Positions 51,189-60,129 of a stretch of DNA of 64,000 nt are shown here, one piece after another; the first letter of the stretch is position 1; each line of letters starts with the position of its first letter. The stretch spans positions 21,279 through 85,278 of the forward strand of contig NZ_JARGEL010000014.1 of NCBI RefSeq assembly GCF_029211265.1, given 5' to 3'. The stretch comes from Extensimonas soli (lineage in GTDB: Bacteria > Pseudomonadota > Gammaproteobacteria > Burkholderiales > Burkholderiaceae_C). The position numbers were made by a program, and so were the translations under genes. A model generated the notes under the pieces. The model saw only the letters and a program-made list of their open reading frames with translations. It searched no databases and was not told the origin of the DNA.

Positions 51189-52314
51189 GAGATCGAACCT
51201 CCTGCGCCTGTGGATGGCGCTGATTGTAGGAATGCTGGCTGCGTGCTCCACGGCCCCACCCGGCCCTGCGCGCCCTTCGGCACCCGCTGCGGTCACGCCC
51301 GCCGCTGCACCCACGGCCGCTGCCCCCGCCGCAGGCAAGAGCCGCTGGGTGCCTGCCTCCTGGGACGAGCTGCCGGGATTCGGCGACGACGCGCTTTATG
51401 AAGCCTGGAACGCCTGGCTCAAGAGCTGCGAGCGCCCTGCACCCACCTTTGCCCCGCTGTGCCGCGAGGTGCGCCAGCTCAGCATCGCAAGCAGCGAGGA
51501 GCAGCGTGCCTGGATGGTGGCGCGCCTGCAGCCCTACCGCATCGAGGCCGCGGACGGCAACCCCGACGGCCTGCTCACGGGGTATTACGAGCCGCTGTTC
51601 GACGCTGCACGCCAGCCCGGCAACGGCTTCAGCGTCCCGCTCTACGGCCTGCCCGCAGGCTATGGCGCGCGGCGCCCCTGGTTCACGCGCCAGCAGATCG
51701 ACACCGTGCCCGAAGCCCAGGCAGCGCTGCAGGGCCGCGCGATCGCCTGGTTGCGCGACCCGCTCGAGGCGCTGGCGCTGCATATCCAGGGCTCGGGCCG
51801 GCTGCGCATCACCGAGCCTGACGGCAGCGTGCGCCTGGTGCGCCTGGCCTTTGCCGGCACCAACGACCAGCCTTACCAGAGCGTGGGCCGCTGGCTGCTC
51901 GACCAGGGCCTCACGCGCGACGCCACCTGGCCCGGCATACGCGCCTGGCTCGCGCAAAACCCCACGCGCGCCAGCGAGCTGCTGTGGGCCAATCCGCGCT
52001 ACGTGTTCTTTCGCGAAGAGCCGCTGAGCCCGCTGGACGCGAACTTCGGCCCGCGCGGCGCACAGGGCGTGCCGCTCACGCCGGGGCGCTCGATCGCCGT
52101 GGATCGCCAGAGCATCCCCTACGGCACGCCGGTCTGGCTGGCCTCCACGGGCCCGCAGGTGCAACTGCAGCGCCTGGTGCTCGCGCAGGACACGGGCAGC
52201 GCCATCGTCGGCGCCGTGCGCGCCGACTTCTTCACCGGCTGGGGCCCCGAGGCCGGCGACCTGGCAGGGCGCCTCAAGCAGAACCTGCGCCTGTGGGCGC
52301 TGTGGCCGCGCTGA
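51187..52314 (+). CDS. mltA: Membrane-bound lytic transglycosylase A
   Basis: Cleaves peptidoglycan glycan strands to 1,6-anhydro-muropeptides at the outer membrane. 375 residues: lipoprotein signal (VGMLAAC, Cys near residue 19), an Ala/Pro-rich spacer, the MltA domain with LLTGYYEPLFDAARQPGNGF and HIQGSGRLRITEPDGSVRLV, and the 3D domain with catalytic Asp in LVLAQDTGSAIVGAVRADFF. Start at 51187 or three codons earlier (51178). The last base abuts the stop of the convergent MFS gene. Confidence 0.92.
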   Translation: MRSNLLRLWMALIVGMLAACSTAPPGPARPSAPAAVTPAAAPTAAAPAAGKSRWVPASWDELPGFGDDALYEAWNAWLKSCERPAPTFAPLCREVRQLSIASSEEQRAWMVARLQPYRIEAADGNPDGLLTGYYEPLFDAARQPGNGFSVPLYGLPAGYGARRPWFTRQQIDTVPEAQAALQGRAIAWLRDPLEALALHIQGSGRLRITEPDGSVRLVRLAFAGTNDQPYQSVGRWLLDQGLTRDATWPGIRAWLAQNPTRASELLWANPRYVFFREEPLSPLDANFGPRGAQGVPLTPGRSIAVDRQSIPYGTPVWLASTGPQVQLQRLVLAQDTGSAIVGAVRADFFTGWGPEAGDLAGRLKQNLRLWALWPR

Positions 52315-54027
52315 TCAATCCTGGCTCAGGAAGCGCGTCACCACGGGCGGCTCGGTGTCGAGGTGGAAGGCGTATTTGCGCTCGCGCAGCGCCACGTCGG
52401 CCGCGGTGACGCGCTCGGCGCGGCGCAGGTGTTCGATCCACGATTCATCGACGATCTGCTCCACATAGCGCTCGGGGTGGGCCAAGTCGTGCAGCAGTTG
52501 CCAGTCGAGCGCCCCCCGGCGCAGCAGGCTGCGGCGGCTTTCCTGCATGAGCGCGCCAAATTCCGCGGCCCGCGCCGGGTTTATGCGGTATTCGACCGTA
52601 GTCACCACGCGCCCGGCATCGGGCGTGACGGCCGGCTGCGGCGCCGCCAGACCCTGCGCGGGGCTCCAGTCCTCGTCGGCGTGCCGGTCGGCCACGAGCC
52701 GCTGCACCAGTGCCATCGCGGCCACGGCCACCGGCGCGGCGAGCGCCAGGCTCAGCTGCACTGAAGTCAGCGCCGCCACCTGGCCCCACAGCGCCGCGCC
52801 CAGGGCCGTGGAGCCCATCATGGTGATCTGGAAAATCGACATGCCGCGTGCGCGCACCCAGTTGGGCAGGGCCATCTGCGCCGAAATGCTCAGCGAATTG
52901 GCCGCAATCATCAAAGCGACGCCCGCGCACGCCATGGCGGGCATGCCGACATACACGTTGGGCGCGATCGCTACCACGGCACTGGCACCGGCCTGCAAGG
53001 TGGTGCCGCGCAGCAGCAGCAACTCGTGTGGCGTGGTTTGGCGCCAGCGCGGTACGAACAGCGCCGCCACGATGGCGCCGGCGCCCATGGACGCCATGAG
53101 CAGCGAAAACGTCGCCGCGCCGCCGCCCGGCAGCTCGCGCGCCACCAGCGGCAGCAGCGCGAACAGCGCCGTGGCGTTGATGTAGAACATGGCGATGCGG
53201 GCGAGCAGCGCGCGCATGCGCGGCGACTGGCGCACGAACTGCACGCCCACGCGCATGGCGCTCCACAGGCGTTCGCGCCCGAGCGGATGCGGCACATGTG
53301 CGCGCCGCCAGCGCATGATCGCCAGCCCCGAAAGCACCGACAGCAGCGCGTTCAGTGCAAACACCCACACGCTGCCGGCACTCGCGATGATGACCCCGGC
53401 CACCAGCGGCCCGACGATGCGCGAGGTGTTCATGGCCACGCCGTTGAGCGCGAGCGCCGCGGGCAGCTGCGGGCGCGGCACCAGCTCGGGGATCAGCGCC
53501 GCAAACACCGGCCAGCGCAGCGCCAGCCCTATGCCGTTGGCAAAGGTGAGCAGCAACAGCAGCGGCACCGAAATGGCGCCGGCAAAAATGACGACACTGA
53601 GCAGCAGCCCCACCACCGCCACCCAGAACTGCGTAAACATGAAAAAGCGCCGCCGGTCCAGCATGTCGGCCAGCGCGCCGCTGGGCAGGCCCAGAAAGAA
53701 CACCGGCAGCGTCGAAGCCGACTGCACCAGCGCCACGGGCACAGGCGAGCGCGTGAGCGATGTCATGAGCCAGGCTGCGGCCACGTCGTTCATCCACATG
53801 CAGATGTTCGCCGTCACCCAGGTGAGCCAGAGCATGCGAAACACCGGCGCCCTGAGCGGCGCGAGCGGCGAGAGTTCGGCCCTGTCGGCCTGCTGCACCG
53901 CGAGCCGCGCGATCTCGTCCGCCGCCGCATGCTCGGCCACTGCGGCGGCCGCGGCCGCAGGGGTGGCACGGGCCGCCTCGGCAGTGCGCGCGTCAGTGGA
54001 TAAAGGAAGGTGCGAAGGAGGCGACAT
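52315..54027 (-). CDS. MFS_3 transporter with C-terminal extension
   Basis: A 570-residue efflux transporter of the EntS/MFS_3 type: cytoplasmic Ala-rich N-terminus (1-50), 10-12 membrane segments starting at FRMLWLTWVTANICMWMNDV, then a 105-residue soluble C-terminal domain (VTTVEYRINPARAAEFGALM, QESRRSLLRRGALDWQLLHD) that resembles an antibiotic-biosynthesis-monooxygenase-like dimeric barrel. Substrate unknown. It is convergent with mltA without a gap. Confidence 0.85.
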   Translation of the reverse strand: MSPPSHLPLSTDARTAEAARATPAAAAAAVAEHAAADEIARLAVQQADRAELSPLAPLRAPVFRMLWLTWVTANICMWMNDVAAAWLMTSLTRSPVPVALVQSASTLPVFFLGLPSGALADMLDRRRFFMFTQFWVAVVGLLLSVVIFAGAISVPLLLLLTFANGIGLALRWPVFAALIPELVPRPQLPAALALNGVAMNTSRIVGPLVAGVIIASAGSVWVFALNALLSVLSGLAIMRWRRAHVPHPLGRERLWSAMRVGVQFVRQSPRMRALLARIAMFYINATALFALLPLVARELPGGGAATFSLLMASMGAGAIVAALFVPRWRQTTPHELLLLRGTTLQAGASAVVAIAPNVYVGMPAMACAGVALMIAANSLSISAQMALPNWVRARGMSIFQITMMGSTALGAALWGQVAALTSVQLSLALAAPVAVAAMALVQRLVADRHADEDWSPAQGLAAPQPAVTPDAGRVVTTVEYRINPARAAEFGALMQESRRSLLRRGALDWQLLHDLAHPERYVEQIVDESWIEHLRRAERVTAADVALRERKYAFHLDTEPPVVTRFLSQD

Positions 54028-54102
54028 GCGCAGCGATTGTGCAGTGCCCGCGCCTGGGCATTGCGGGGGCAGCGGAAAAAATTTGAATCAAAACAGGCCT
54101 TG

Positions 54103-54150
54103 GCCTAGATATATCAACCACAAGCAGCTATATTAAAAGTAGCAATCAGG
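54103..54150 (-). repeat. Family E element after Lrp gene
   Basis: On the minus strand the stop TGA is followed by TTGCTACTTTTAATATAGCT and GCTTGTGGTTGATATATCTA. The core (54118-54129) has one mismatch to AGCTGCTTGTGC. It fills the gap to the neighbouring MFS gene together with GGCCAAGGCC. Confidence 0.6.
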
Positions 54151-54673
54151 CGTGCGCCCTGCTGCGCCCCAGGTGCCCGAGCGGCAGCGCGCCGCCGGCC
54201 TTGACCTCGCCGAGCGAAAAGCTCGTGTGCATGTCCTTCACATTCGGCAGGTTCAGCAGCACCTCGCGCGCAAACTGCGAAAACCGTGCGAGGTCGGGCG
54301 CCACCACCTGCAGCTCGAAGGTACCCGTGCCGCTGATGTAGTGGCACGACACCACCTCGGGGATGCGGCGGATCGCATCTTCCATGGCGCGTGTGAGGTC
54401 GCCCGTGTTGCGCTCCGCGTCCAGGCGCACGAAGGCGAGCACGCCCAGGCCGATCTTGTGCCGGTCGATTTCGGCGCGGTAGCCTTTGATGAAGCCCGCC
54501 TCCTCGAGCGCACGCACGCGCCGCCAGCACGGCGCGGCCGACAGGCCCACGCGCTGCGCGAGCTCGGCGTTCGTGAGGCGCGCGTCGGCCTGCAATTCCA
54601 TGAGGATGGCAAGGTCAAATTTGTCGAGGGTCTCCAAGGCGGGCTCCGTGGGCGCAAGATTCTTGCGCAGCAT
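54146..54673 (-). CDS. Lrp/AsnC-family transcriptional regulator
   Basis: A 175-residue regulator with N-terminal HTH (LDKFDLAILMELQADARLTN, AELAQRVGLSAAPCWRRVRA) and C-terminal RAM/AsnC ligand domain (KIGLGVLAFVRLDAERNTGD, ISGTGTFELQVVAPDLARFS). It is divergent from the indolepyruvate ferredoxin oxidoreductase gene, an arrangement typical for regulators of aromatic or branched-chain amino acid catabolism. The ATG at 54673 was chosen over a TTG at 54679. A family A element lies between the two genes. Confidence 0.9.
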   Translation of the reverse strand: MLRKNLAPTEPALETLDKFDLAILMELQADARLTNAELAQRVGLSAAPCWRRVRALEEAGFIKGYRAEIDRHKIGLGVLAFVRLDAERNTGDLTRAMEDAIRRIPEVVSCHYISGTGTFELQVVAPDLARFSQFAREVLLNLPNVKDMHTSFSLGEVKAGGALPLGHLGRSRAHA

Positions 54674-54773
54674 AGCCAAATTCGGGCAAAGAACGCAAAG
54701 AATTATCGGCGCTATCGCTCTACACTTTCCGCCCGAACGTCCGTTCGACGTGCTGCCACGCGATTGCTTTCAG

Positions 54774-54948
54774 CACAGATTGTTCATTAGGACGCGGGAT
54801 GATGGCGAGGCGGCTGGCGAGGCAGTTTGGTTGCTGCTGAGGAGTTCGTGGTGGTGCCACGAACGACGAAGCAGCGGCCAAAATGACCGCCAGACGTCCG
54901 CCAGCACCTGCGTAGGCGCGAAGCGCCGCCTAATGAACAATCTGGGTT
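54774..54948 (-). repeat. Family A element, copy 4, inverted
   Basis: About 175 bp with ends CACAGATTGTTCATTAGG and CCTAATGAACAATCTGGGTT. It is the reverse complement of copy 1 along its whole length. It fills most of the 337-bp space between the Lrp regulator and the oxidoreductase and begins 63 bp before the latter's ATG, so the promoter of one or both genes overlaps or flanks it. Confidence 0.85.
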
Positions 54949-55010
54949 TAAGGTATGTTTCTTGCGAGCAAGCGCAGCGCCTCGACAACCAGCCCATCGG
55001 AGACATCGCC

Positions 55011-58000
55011 ATGAACGCCCCCTTGCCAGACCACATCCGCAAAGCCCTCGAAAAGGCTTCGCTCGACGACAAATACGCGCTCAGCGAGGGCCGCGCCTTC
55101 ATGAGCGGCGTGCAGGCGCTGGTGCGCCTGCCCATGCTGCAGCGCGAGCGCGACGCCGCCGCGGGCCTGAACACTGCCGGCTTCATCAGCGGCTACCGCG
55201 GCAGCCCGCTGGGCGGCTACGACCAGGCGCTGTGGGCGGCCAAGAAGCACCTTGCCGAGCACCATGTCGTGTTCCAGCCCGGCGTGAACGAGGAACTCGC
55301 CGCCACCGCCGTGTGGGGCACACAGCAGCTCGACCTGTACCCGCAGAGCAAGAAGTACGACGGCGTGTTCGGCATCTGGTACGGCAAGGGCCCGGGCGTG
55401 GACCGCTGCTCGGACGTGTTCAAGCACGCGAACATGGCCGGCACGGCGCGCCATGGCGGCGCGATCGCCGTCGCGGGCGACGACCATGTGGCCAAGAGCA
55501 GCACCGCCGCGCACCAGAGCGACCACGTCTTCAAGGCCTGCGGCCTGCCGGTGTTCTTCCCGAGCAGCGTGCAGGACATCCTCGACATGGGCCTGCACGC
55601 TTTTGCCCTGAGTCGCTTTTCCGGCCTCTGGGCGGGCATGAAGACCATCCAGGAAGTGGTCGAGTCGTCCTCCAGCGTGTCGGTCGATCGCGACCGCGTG
55701 CGCATCGTGCTGCCCGAAGACTTCGCCATGCCGCCCGGCGGCCTGCACATTCGCTGGCCCGACGCGCCGCTCGAACAGGAGGCGCGCCTCATGGACTACA
55801 AGTGGTACGCGGCGCTCGCCTACATCCGCGCGAACCGCCTCAACCACAACGTGATCGCAGGGCCGCAGGACCGCTTCGGCATCATCGCGAGCGGCAAAGC
55901 CTACAACGACACGCGCCAGGCGCTGCTCGACCTGGGCCTTGACGACGACACCTGCCGGCGCCTGGGCATCCGCGTGCACAAGGTCAACGTGGTCTGGCCG
56001 CTCGAGGCCACGGGAACGCGCGCGTTTGCGCAGGGCCTGCAGGAGATCCTCGTGGTCGAGGAAAAGCGCCAGGTCATCGAATACCAGCTCAAGGAAGAGC
56101 TCTACAACTGGCGCGACGACGTGCGCCCCACGGTGGTCGGCAAGTTCGACGAGTCCGACGGCGGCGAATGGGGCACGCCCAACCCCGGCGAGCACTGGCT
56201 GCTGCGCCCCAAGGCAGACCTCTCGCCCGCGCTGATCGCACGCGCCATCGCCAGGCGCCTCACCAAGCTCGGCGTGCCCGAGGACGTGGCCGCGCGCATG
56301 CAGGCGCACCTGGCCGTGCTCGACGCCAAGGAGCGCGCCCTGGCCACCCCGGTGGCGCAAACGCCAGACCGCCTGCCGTGGTTTTGCAGCGGCTGCCCGC
56401 ACAACACCAGCACGCGCGTGCCCGAAGGCTCGCGCGCCATGGCTGGCATAGGCTGCCACTACATGGTCGTGTGGATGGACCGCGCCACCGCCACCTTCAC
56501 GCAAATGGGTGGCGAGGGCGTGCCCTGGGTCGGGCAGGCGCCGTTTTCCAAGGATGCGCACGTGTTCGCCAACCTGGGTGACGGCACTTACTTCCACAGC
56601 GGGCTGCTGGCCATCCGCCAGAGCATCGCCGCGGGCGTGAACATCACCTACAAAATCCTTTACAACGACGCCGTCGCGATGACCGGTGGCCAGCGCGTGG
56701 GCGAGCGCCCCGAGGGCCATTCAGTGCTGCAGATCATGCACAGCGTCAAGTCCGAAGGCGCATCCAAGATCGTCATCGTCACCGACGACCCGCAAAAATA
56801 CGACGGCGTGGCGCTCGCCGAAGGCGTCACGGTGCACCATCGCGACGCGCTCGACCGCATCCAGCGCGAGCTGCGCGAAGTGCCCGGCTGTTCGATCCTG
56901 ATCTACGACCAGACCTGCGCCACCGAAAAGCGCCGCCGCCGCAAGCGCGGCACCATGGCCACGCCGGCCAAGACGGTGCTCATCAACGAGCTGGTCTGCG
57001 AAGGCTGCGGCGACTGCTCCGAACAATCGAACTGCCTCTCGGTCGAGCCCGTGGAGACCGAATTCGGGCGCAAGCGGCGCATCAACCAAAGCACCTGCAA
57101 CAAAGATTTCTCCTGCCTCAAGGGCTTTTGCCCGAGCTTCGTCACCGTCGAAGGCGGCACGCTCAAAAAGCCGCAAAAAGAGAAAAAAGGCTGCCTCGCA
57201 GGCCTGCCCGAAGTCCCCGAGCCCACGCTGCCCGTGGCCGAAAGCGCCTGGGGCATCGTCGTCGCGGGCGTGGGCGGCACGGGTGTGATCACCATAGGCT
57301 CGCTGCTGGGCATGGCGGCGCACCTTGAGGGCAAGGGCGTGATCACCATGGACTCGGCGGGCCTCGCGCAAAAAGGCGGCGCCACCTGGAGCCACGTGCA
57401 GATCGCCAACCGCCCCGATGCGCTGCATGCCACCAAGGTCGATACCGCCAAGGCCGATCTCGTGATCGGCTGCGACGTCATCGTCACGGCGCAAAAAACC
57501 ACGCTGGCCGCGATGCTGCCCGGGCGCACGCACGTGGTGCTCAACAGCCACAACACGCCCACAGCTGCCTTCGTGCACAACCCCGACTGGCAGTTCCCGC
57601 GCGGCAGCTGCGAGAGCGCGATCGCCGAGGCCGCGGGCGGTGCGCAGGCCATCCACAGCTTCGAGGCCGAGCAGGCCGCCGTACAGCTGCTCGGTGACAG
57701 CATCTACACGAATCCGCTGCTGCTCGGCTACGCCTGGCAAAAAGGCTGGATTCCGCTCACACGCGAAGCGCTGCTGCGCGCCTTCGAGCTCAACGGCGTG
57801 CAGGTCGCAAACAACCAGGCCGCGTTCGAATGGGGCCGCCGCTGCGCGCACGAGCCCGCCGCCGTGCAGGCGCTGTACCAGGCCGCGCAGGTGATAGAGC
57901 TCGTGAAAAAACCCTCGCTCGCCGAAACCGTCGCCAGGCGCGTGGACTTCCTGACCGGCTACCAGAACGCCGCCTACGCCGAAAGCTACCGCGCCTTCGT

Positions 58001-58601
58001 CGAAAAAGTGCAGGCTGCCGAGGAGCGCCTTGGAGCTGGGCAAGGCTCCGGCACGCGCCTGTCCGAAGCCGTGGCGCGCTCGCTGTTCAAGCTCATGGCC
58101 TACAAGGACGAGTACGAAGTCGCGCGCCTGCACACCGACCCGGCCTTCAACGCCAAGATCGCCAACATGTTCGAGGGCGACTACACCATCGTGCACCACC
58201 TCGCGCCACCGCTCACGGCGCAGAAAAACGAGCGCGGCGAGCTCGTCAAAAAGCCCTACGGCCCCTGGATGCGCCGCGCCTTCAGCGTGCTCGCCAGGCT
58301 CAAGGGCCTGCGCGGCACGGCGCTAGACCCCTTCGGCAAAACGGAGGAGCGCAAGACCGAGCGCGCGCTGATCGGCGAATACCGCGCCTGCATCGAAGAG
58401 CTGCTCGGCAGCCTCACGTCCGACAAGCTCGCGCTCGCCGTCGAAATCGCGCGCCTGCCCGAAGGCATCCGCGGCTTTGGTCACGTGAAGGAGCGCAATC
58501 TGCAAGCCGTGCGCACCAAATGGCAGGCACTGCTGGCGCAATGGCGCCAGGCGCCGACTGCGCACCAGGACGTGGCCGCAGCGCAGCGCCAGACGGCTTG
58601 A
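55011..58601 (+). CDS. Indolepyruvate ferredoxin oxidoreductase, fused
   Basis: Oxidatively decarboxylates aryl- or branched-chain 2-oxoacids to acyl-CoA with reduction of ferredoxin. A single 1196-residue chain combines the alpha and gamma parts: an N-terminal pyrimidine-binding domain (FISGYRGSPLGGYDQALWAA), the TPP-binding domain (GDGTYFHSGLLAIRQSIAAG), cysteine-rich cluster segments (CSGCPHNTSTRVPEG; CEGCGDCSEQSNC; CLKGFCPSF) and a gamma domain (GVGGTGVITIGSLLGMAAHL). A long open frame starts earlier (54486) but the ATG at 55011 gives the family N-terminus. The divergent Lrp regulator probably controls it. Related enzymes serve phenylalanine and other amino-acid breakdown. Confidence 0.9.
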   Translation: MNAPLPDHIRKALEKASLDDKYALSEGRAFMSGVQALVRLPMLQRERDAAAGLNTAGFISGYRGSPLGGYDQALWAAKKHLAEHHVVFQPGVNEELAATAVWGTQQLDLYPQSKKYDGVFGIWYGKGPGVDRCSDVFKHANMAGTARHGGAIAVAGDDHVAKSSTAAHQSDHVFKACGLPVFFPSSVQDILDMGLHAFALSRFSGLWAGMKTIQEVVESSSSVSVDRDRVRIVLPEDFAMPPGGLHIRWPDAPLEQEARLMDYKWYAALAYIRANRLNHNVIAGPQDRFGIIASGKAYNDTRQALLDLGLDDDTCRRLGIRVHKVNVVWPLEATGTRAFAQGLQEILVVEEKRQVIEYQLKEELYNWRDDVRPTVVGKFDESDGGEWGTPNPGEHWLLRPKADLSPALIARAIARRLTKLGVPEDVAARMQAHLAVLDAKERALATPVAQTPDRLPWFCSGCPHNTSTRVPEGSRAMAGIGCHYMVVWMDRATATFTQMGGEGVPWVGQAPFSKDAHVFANLGDGTYFHSGLLAIRQSIAAGVNITYKILYNDAVAMTGGQRVGERPEGHSVLQIMHSVKSEGASKIVIVTDDPQKYDGVALAEGVTVHHRDALDRIQRELREVPGCSILIYDQTCATEKRRRRKRGTMATPAKTVLINELVCEGCGDCSEQSNCLSVEPVETEFGRKRRINQSTCNKDFSCLKGFCPSFVTVEGGTLKKPQKEKKGCLAGLPEVPEPTLPVAESAWGIVVAGVGGTGVITIGSLLGMAAHLEGKGVITMDSAGLAQKGGATWSHVQIANRPDALHATKVDTAKADLVIGCDVIVTAQKTTLAAMLPGRTHVVLNSHNTPTAAFVHNPDWQFPRGSCESAIAEAAGGAQAIHSFEAEQAAVQLLGDSIYTNPLLLGYAWQKGWIPLTREALLRAFELNGVQVANNQAAFEWGRRCAHEPAAVQALYQAAQVIELVKKPSLAETVARRVDFLTGYQNAAYAESYRAFVEKVQAAEERLGAGQGSGTRLSEAVARSLFKLMAYKDEYEVARLHTDPAFNAKIANMFEGDYTIVHHLAPPLTAQKNERGELVKKPYGPWMRRAFSVLARLKGLRGTALDPFGKTEERKTERALIGEYRACIEELLGSLTSDKLALAVEIARLPEGIRGFGHVKERNLQAVRTKWQALLAQWRQAPTAHQDVAAAQRQTA

Positions 58602-58610
58602 GGGCTGCAG

Positions 58611-58682
58611 CAGGTGTCAGGCCTCGGGCCATCATCAATGTGATGTCCCGGGCGAGCGCCCTGCATCTGGCGCTGACACCTG
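58611..58682. repeat. Nested inverted repeat (family D)
   Basis: CAGGTGTCAG (58611-58620) and CTGACACCTG (58673-58682) are perfect inverted repeats; inside is CATCA-TCAAT-GTGATG-like symmetry. It lies 10 bp behind the oxidoreductase stop. It may form a strong hairpin and end the transcript, but lacks a T-run. Confidence 0.6.
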
Positions 58683-58760
58683 GTGCGTATCGATACTTCG
58701 CTGCTGATTCAGAGCACCCTGCCCGGCATTCACGCCCGGGCACCGCAGGCAGAATCTGAA

Positions 58761-59417
58761 TCAAAACTGCTTGCGCACTGCAAGCAGGGTCACCAGCGGG
58801 TCCAGGCGTACCGAGGCCGTGACGGGTGCGCCGCCCATGGTGGCGGTGATGTTGGTCTTGAGGTAGAGCTTTTGCACGGAAAGGTCCAGGCTGTAACCGT
58901 CACGCAGGGGCAATTCGGCACCGATACGGAAGGAGCCGCCGAAGGCATTGTCCGCCTTGACGTTTTGTAGCGCGTAGGAACTGGTGCTGAACACCTTCAT
59001 GTAGACCATGCCGCCGCCGAAATAGGGGCGGATCGGGCCCCACATGCCGGGCGTGTAGTTCATGGTCAGGATCGCAGGGCCGACACTGGCATGGCTTAGT
59101 TTCCCCAGCGCAGCGATATTGCCCGTGCCGGTGAGGTTGGTGTGGACGGGGTCAGCGGCAATATCCAGGCGGGCCATCCAGTGGGGCGTGAAGCTGTAGC
59201 CGATCTCCACACCCAATACCTTGGTGCTGCTGGCATGGACGCCGGCACCCGGCACGGGGCCGCCGGCGTAGAGGTCAGCCTTGGTGCTGAAGGCGAGGTG
59301 CGCAGGCCCCACCGCGAGCGACCAGGGTGATGCGCCCTCAGGCGCGGTTTGCGCCTGGGCATTGCCGAGCAGTGCGGCGCAGGCCAGCGGCAGCAGGGTG
59401 CGTGTGGCTATTTTCAT
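58761..59417 (-). CDS. ompW: OmpW-family outer membrane protein
   Basis: A 218-residue eight-stranded barrel protein. Signal peptide MKIATRTLLPLACAALLGNAQAQ (cleavage about residue 22), then WSLAVGPAHLAFSTKADLYA, GVEIGYSFTPHWMARLDIAA, a C-terminal aromatic residue (VRKQF). OmpW forms a narrow channel for hydrophobic molecules; in Pseudomonas the related AlkL imports alkanes. The RBS (AAGGAGAT) is good. The region upstream contains a B element and, further up, an FNR-like box within a motif shared with the aldehyde dehydrogenase promoter. Confidence 0.93.
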   Translation of the reverse strand: MKIATRTLLPLACAALLGNAQAQTAPEGASPWSLAVGPAHLAFSTKADLYAGGPVPGAGVHASSTKVLGVEIGYSFTPHWMARLDIAADPVHTNLTGTGNIAALGKLSHASVGPAILTMNYTPGMWGPIRPYFGGGMVYMKVFSTSSYALQNVKADNAFGGSFRIGAELPLRDGYSLDLSVQKLYLKTNITATMGGAPVTASVRLDPLVTLLAVRKQF

Positions 59418-59468
59418 GAGGCTATCTCCTTTAGATGATGTGCTTTGTTGCGTGAACCCTGCTCCTCG

Positions 59469-59634
59469 CTAGTGCAGTGTTTGATGTTTGATGCGACAAA
59501 TAAAACCGATGGATTTTTGGTCTGGGCAAGGCGTAAACCGCAGCGATACCGGGTGGTATCGCGAGGATTTGCAACGCGGCCCGGGCCGAAAAGACGCGGT
59601 TTTATGTCGCAGATAGCGTCGAACACTGCACTAG
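59469..59634 (+). repeat. Family B inverted-repeat element, complete
   Basis: 166 bp with perfect 13-bp ends CTAGTGCAGTGTT and AACACTGCACTAG, an imperfect inner inverted pair (GATGCGACAAATAAAACCG / CGGTTTTATGTCGCAGAT) and the hairpin GCGATACC-GGGT-GGTATCGC. It separates ompW from its possible promoter. No coding capacity. Partial copies: 1-100 and 5270-5372. Like family C it ends in CTAG. Confidence 0.88.
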
Positions 59635-60129
59635 AGTGGTGTTGCACCCTGTGATCAGGCGTGACATCCACATGCCGTGGGTTTGTTGCGGCAGTGGAGC
59701 CAGGTGCAGAATCCCCCAACTCCACTGGTGTGAGGTTATTGCCCCGCGCACAGAGCTAAAACTCCGTAATTTCCCTTAGGAAATAGTGTTCTGATTTAGA
59801 TCAATATTTCTTCGAAAATCGCCGATGAGCAACTGCTGCGCAGTCCATGGCCATAGCACGCCAGCGCAGGGCACCCACTGTTGCCGGCAATGCGTCAGAC
59901 GGTGGGTGGATGCGCTCGTGCGTGTTGGTCTACGACCGATACAGATGGGATTGCCGCGCGGCCCACTCGCAGCCAAAGCTGGAGGGCGCCTCCCGGCGGC
60001 CGCTGCTGCGGACGGCGACCATGGGTGAGGCTTTCTTCATGCCAATCACACCATGCGCACCCCCATGTCCCCAACGCCCTCGCTGGGGTTCGTGACGAAG
60101 AGGTGAAGGGAACGGACTAGGAGCCTGCC
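59635..60129. other. Gene-free region with shared promoter motif
   Basis: About 500 bp between ompW (beyond a B element) and the regulator gene, both on the minus strand. It holds the composite motif at 59758-59804 and the palindrome ATTTCC-CTTA-GGAAAT (59769-59784). No ORF here has a convincing start, RBS or family similarity; ORFs at about 59825-60120 are Arg/Ala-rich shadows. A CTAGGAGCCTG stub of family C lies near 60117. Confidence 0.6.
59758..59804 (-). promoter_or_regulatory. FNR-like box and shared motif upstream of ompW
   Basis: Minus strand: TTGATCTAAATCAGAACA, 11 bp, then GGGAAATTACGGAGTTTT. TTGAT-CTAA-ATCAG (59791-59804) fits the FNR/Anr consensus TTGATnnnnATCAA but for one position. 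Nearly the same composite occurs at 61979-62026 upstream of the aldehyde dehydrogenase. Confidence 0.6.

Noticed and set aside
54486..55010. N-terminal extension of the indolepyruvate oxidoreductase
   Set aside because: The extra codons run through the Lrp gene and a family A element; the ATG at 55011 gives the expected start.
58611..58682. Rho-independent terminator after the oxidoreductase
   Set aside because: The inverted repeat has no T-run and a long complex loop; kept only as a repeat.
59825..60120. ORFs in the gene-free region upstream of ompW
   Set aside because: No RBS, no family resemblance, Arg/Ala-rich reading frames overlapping each other.
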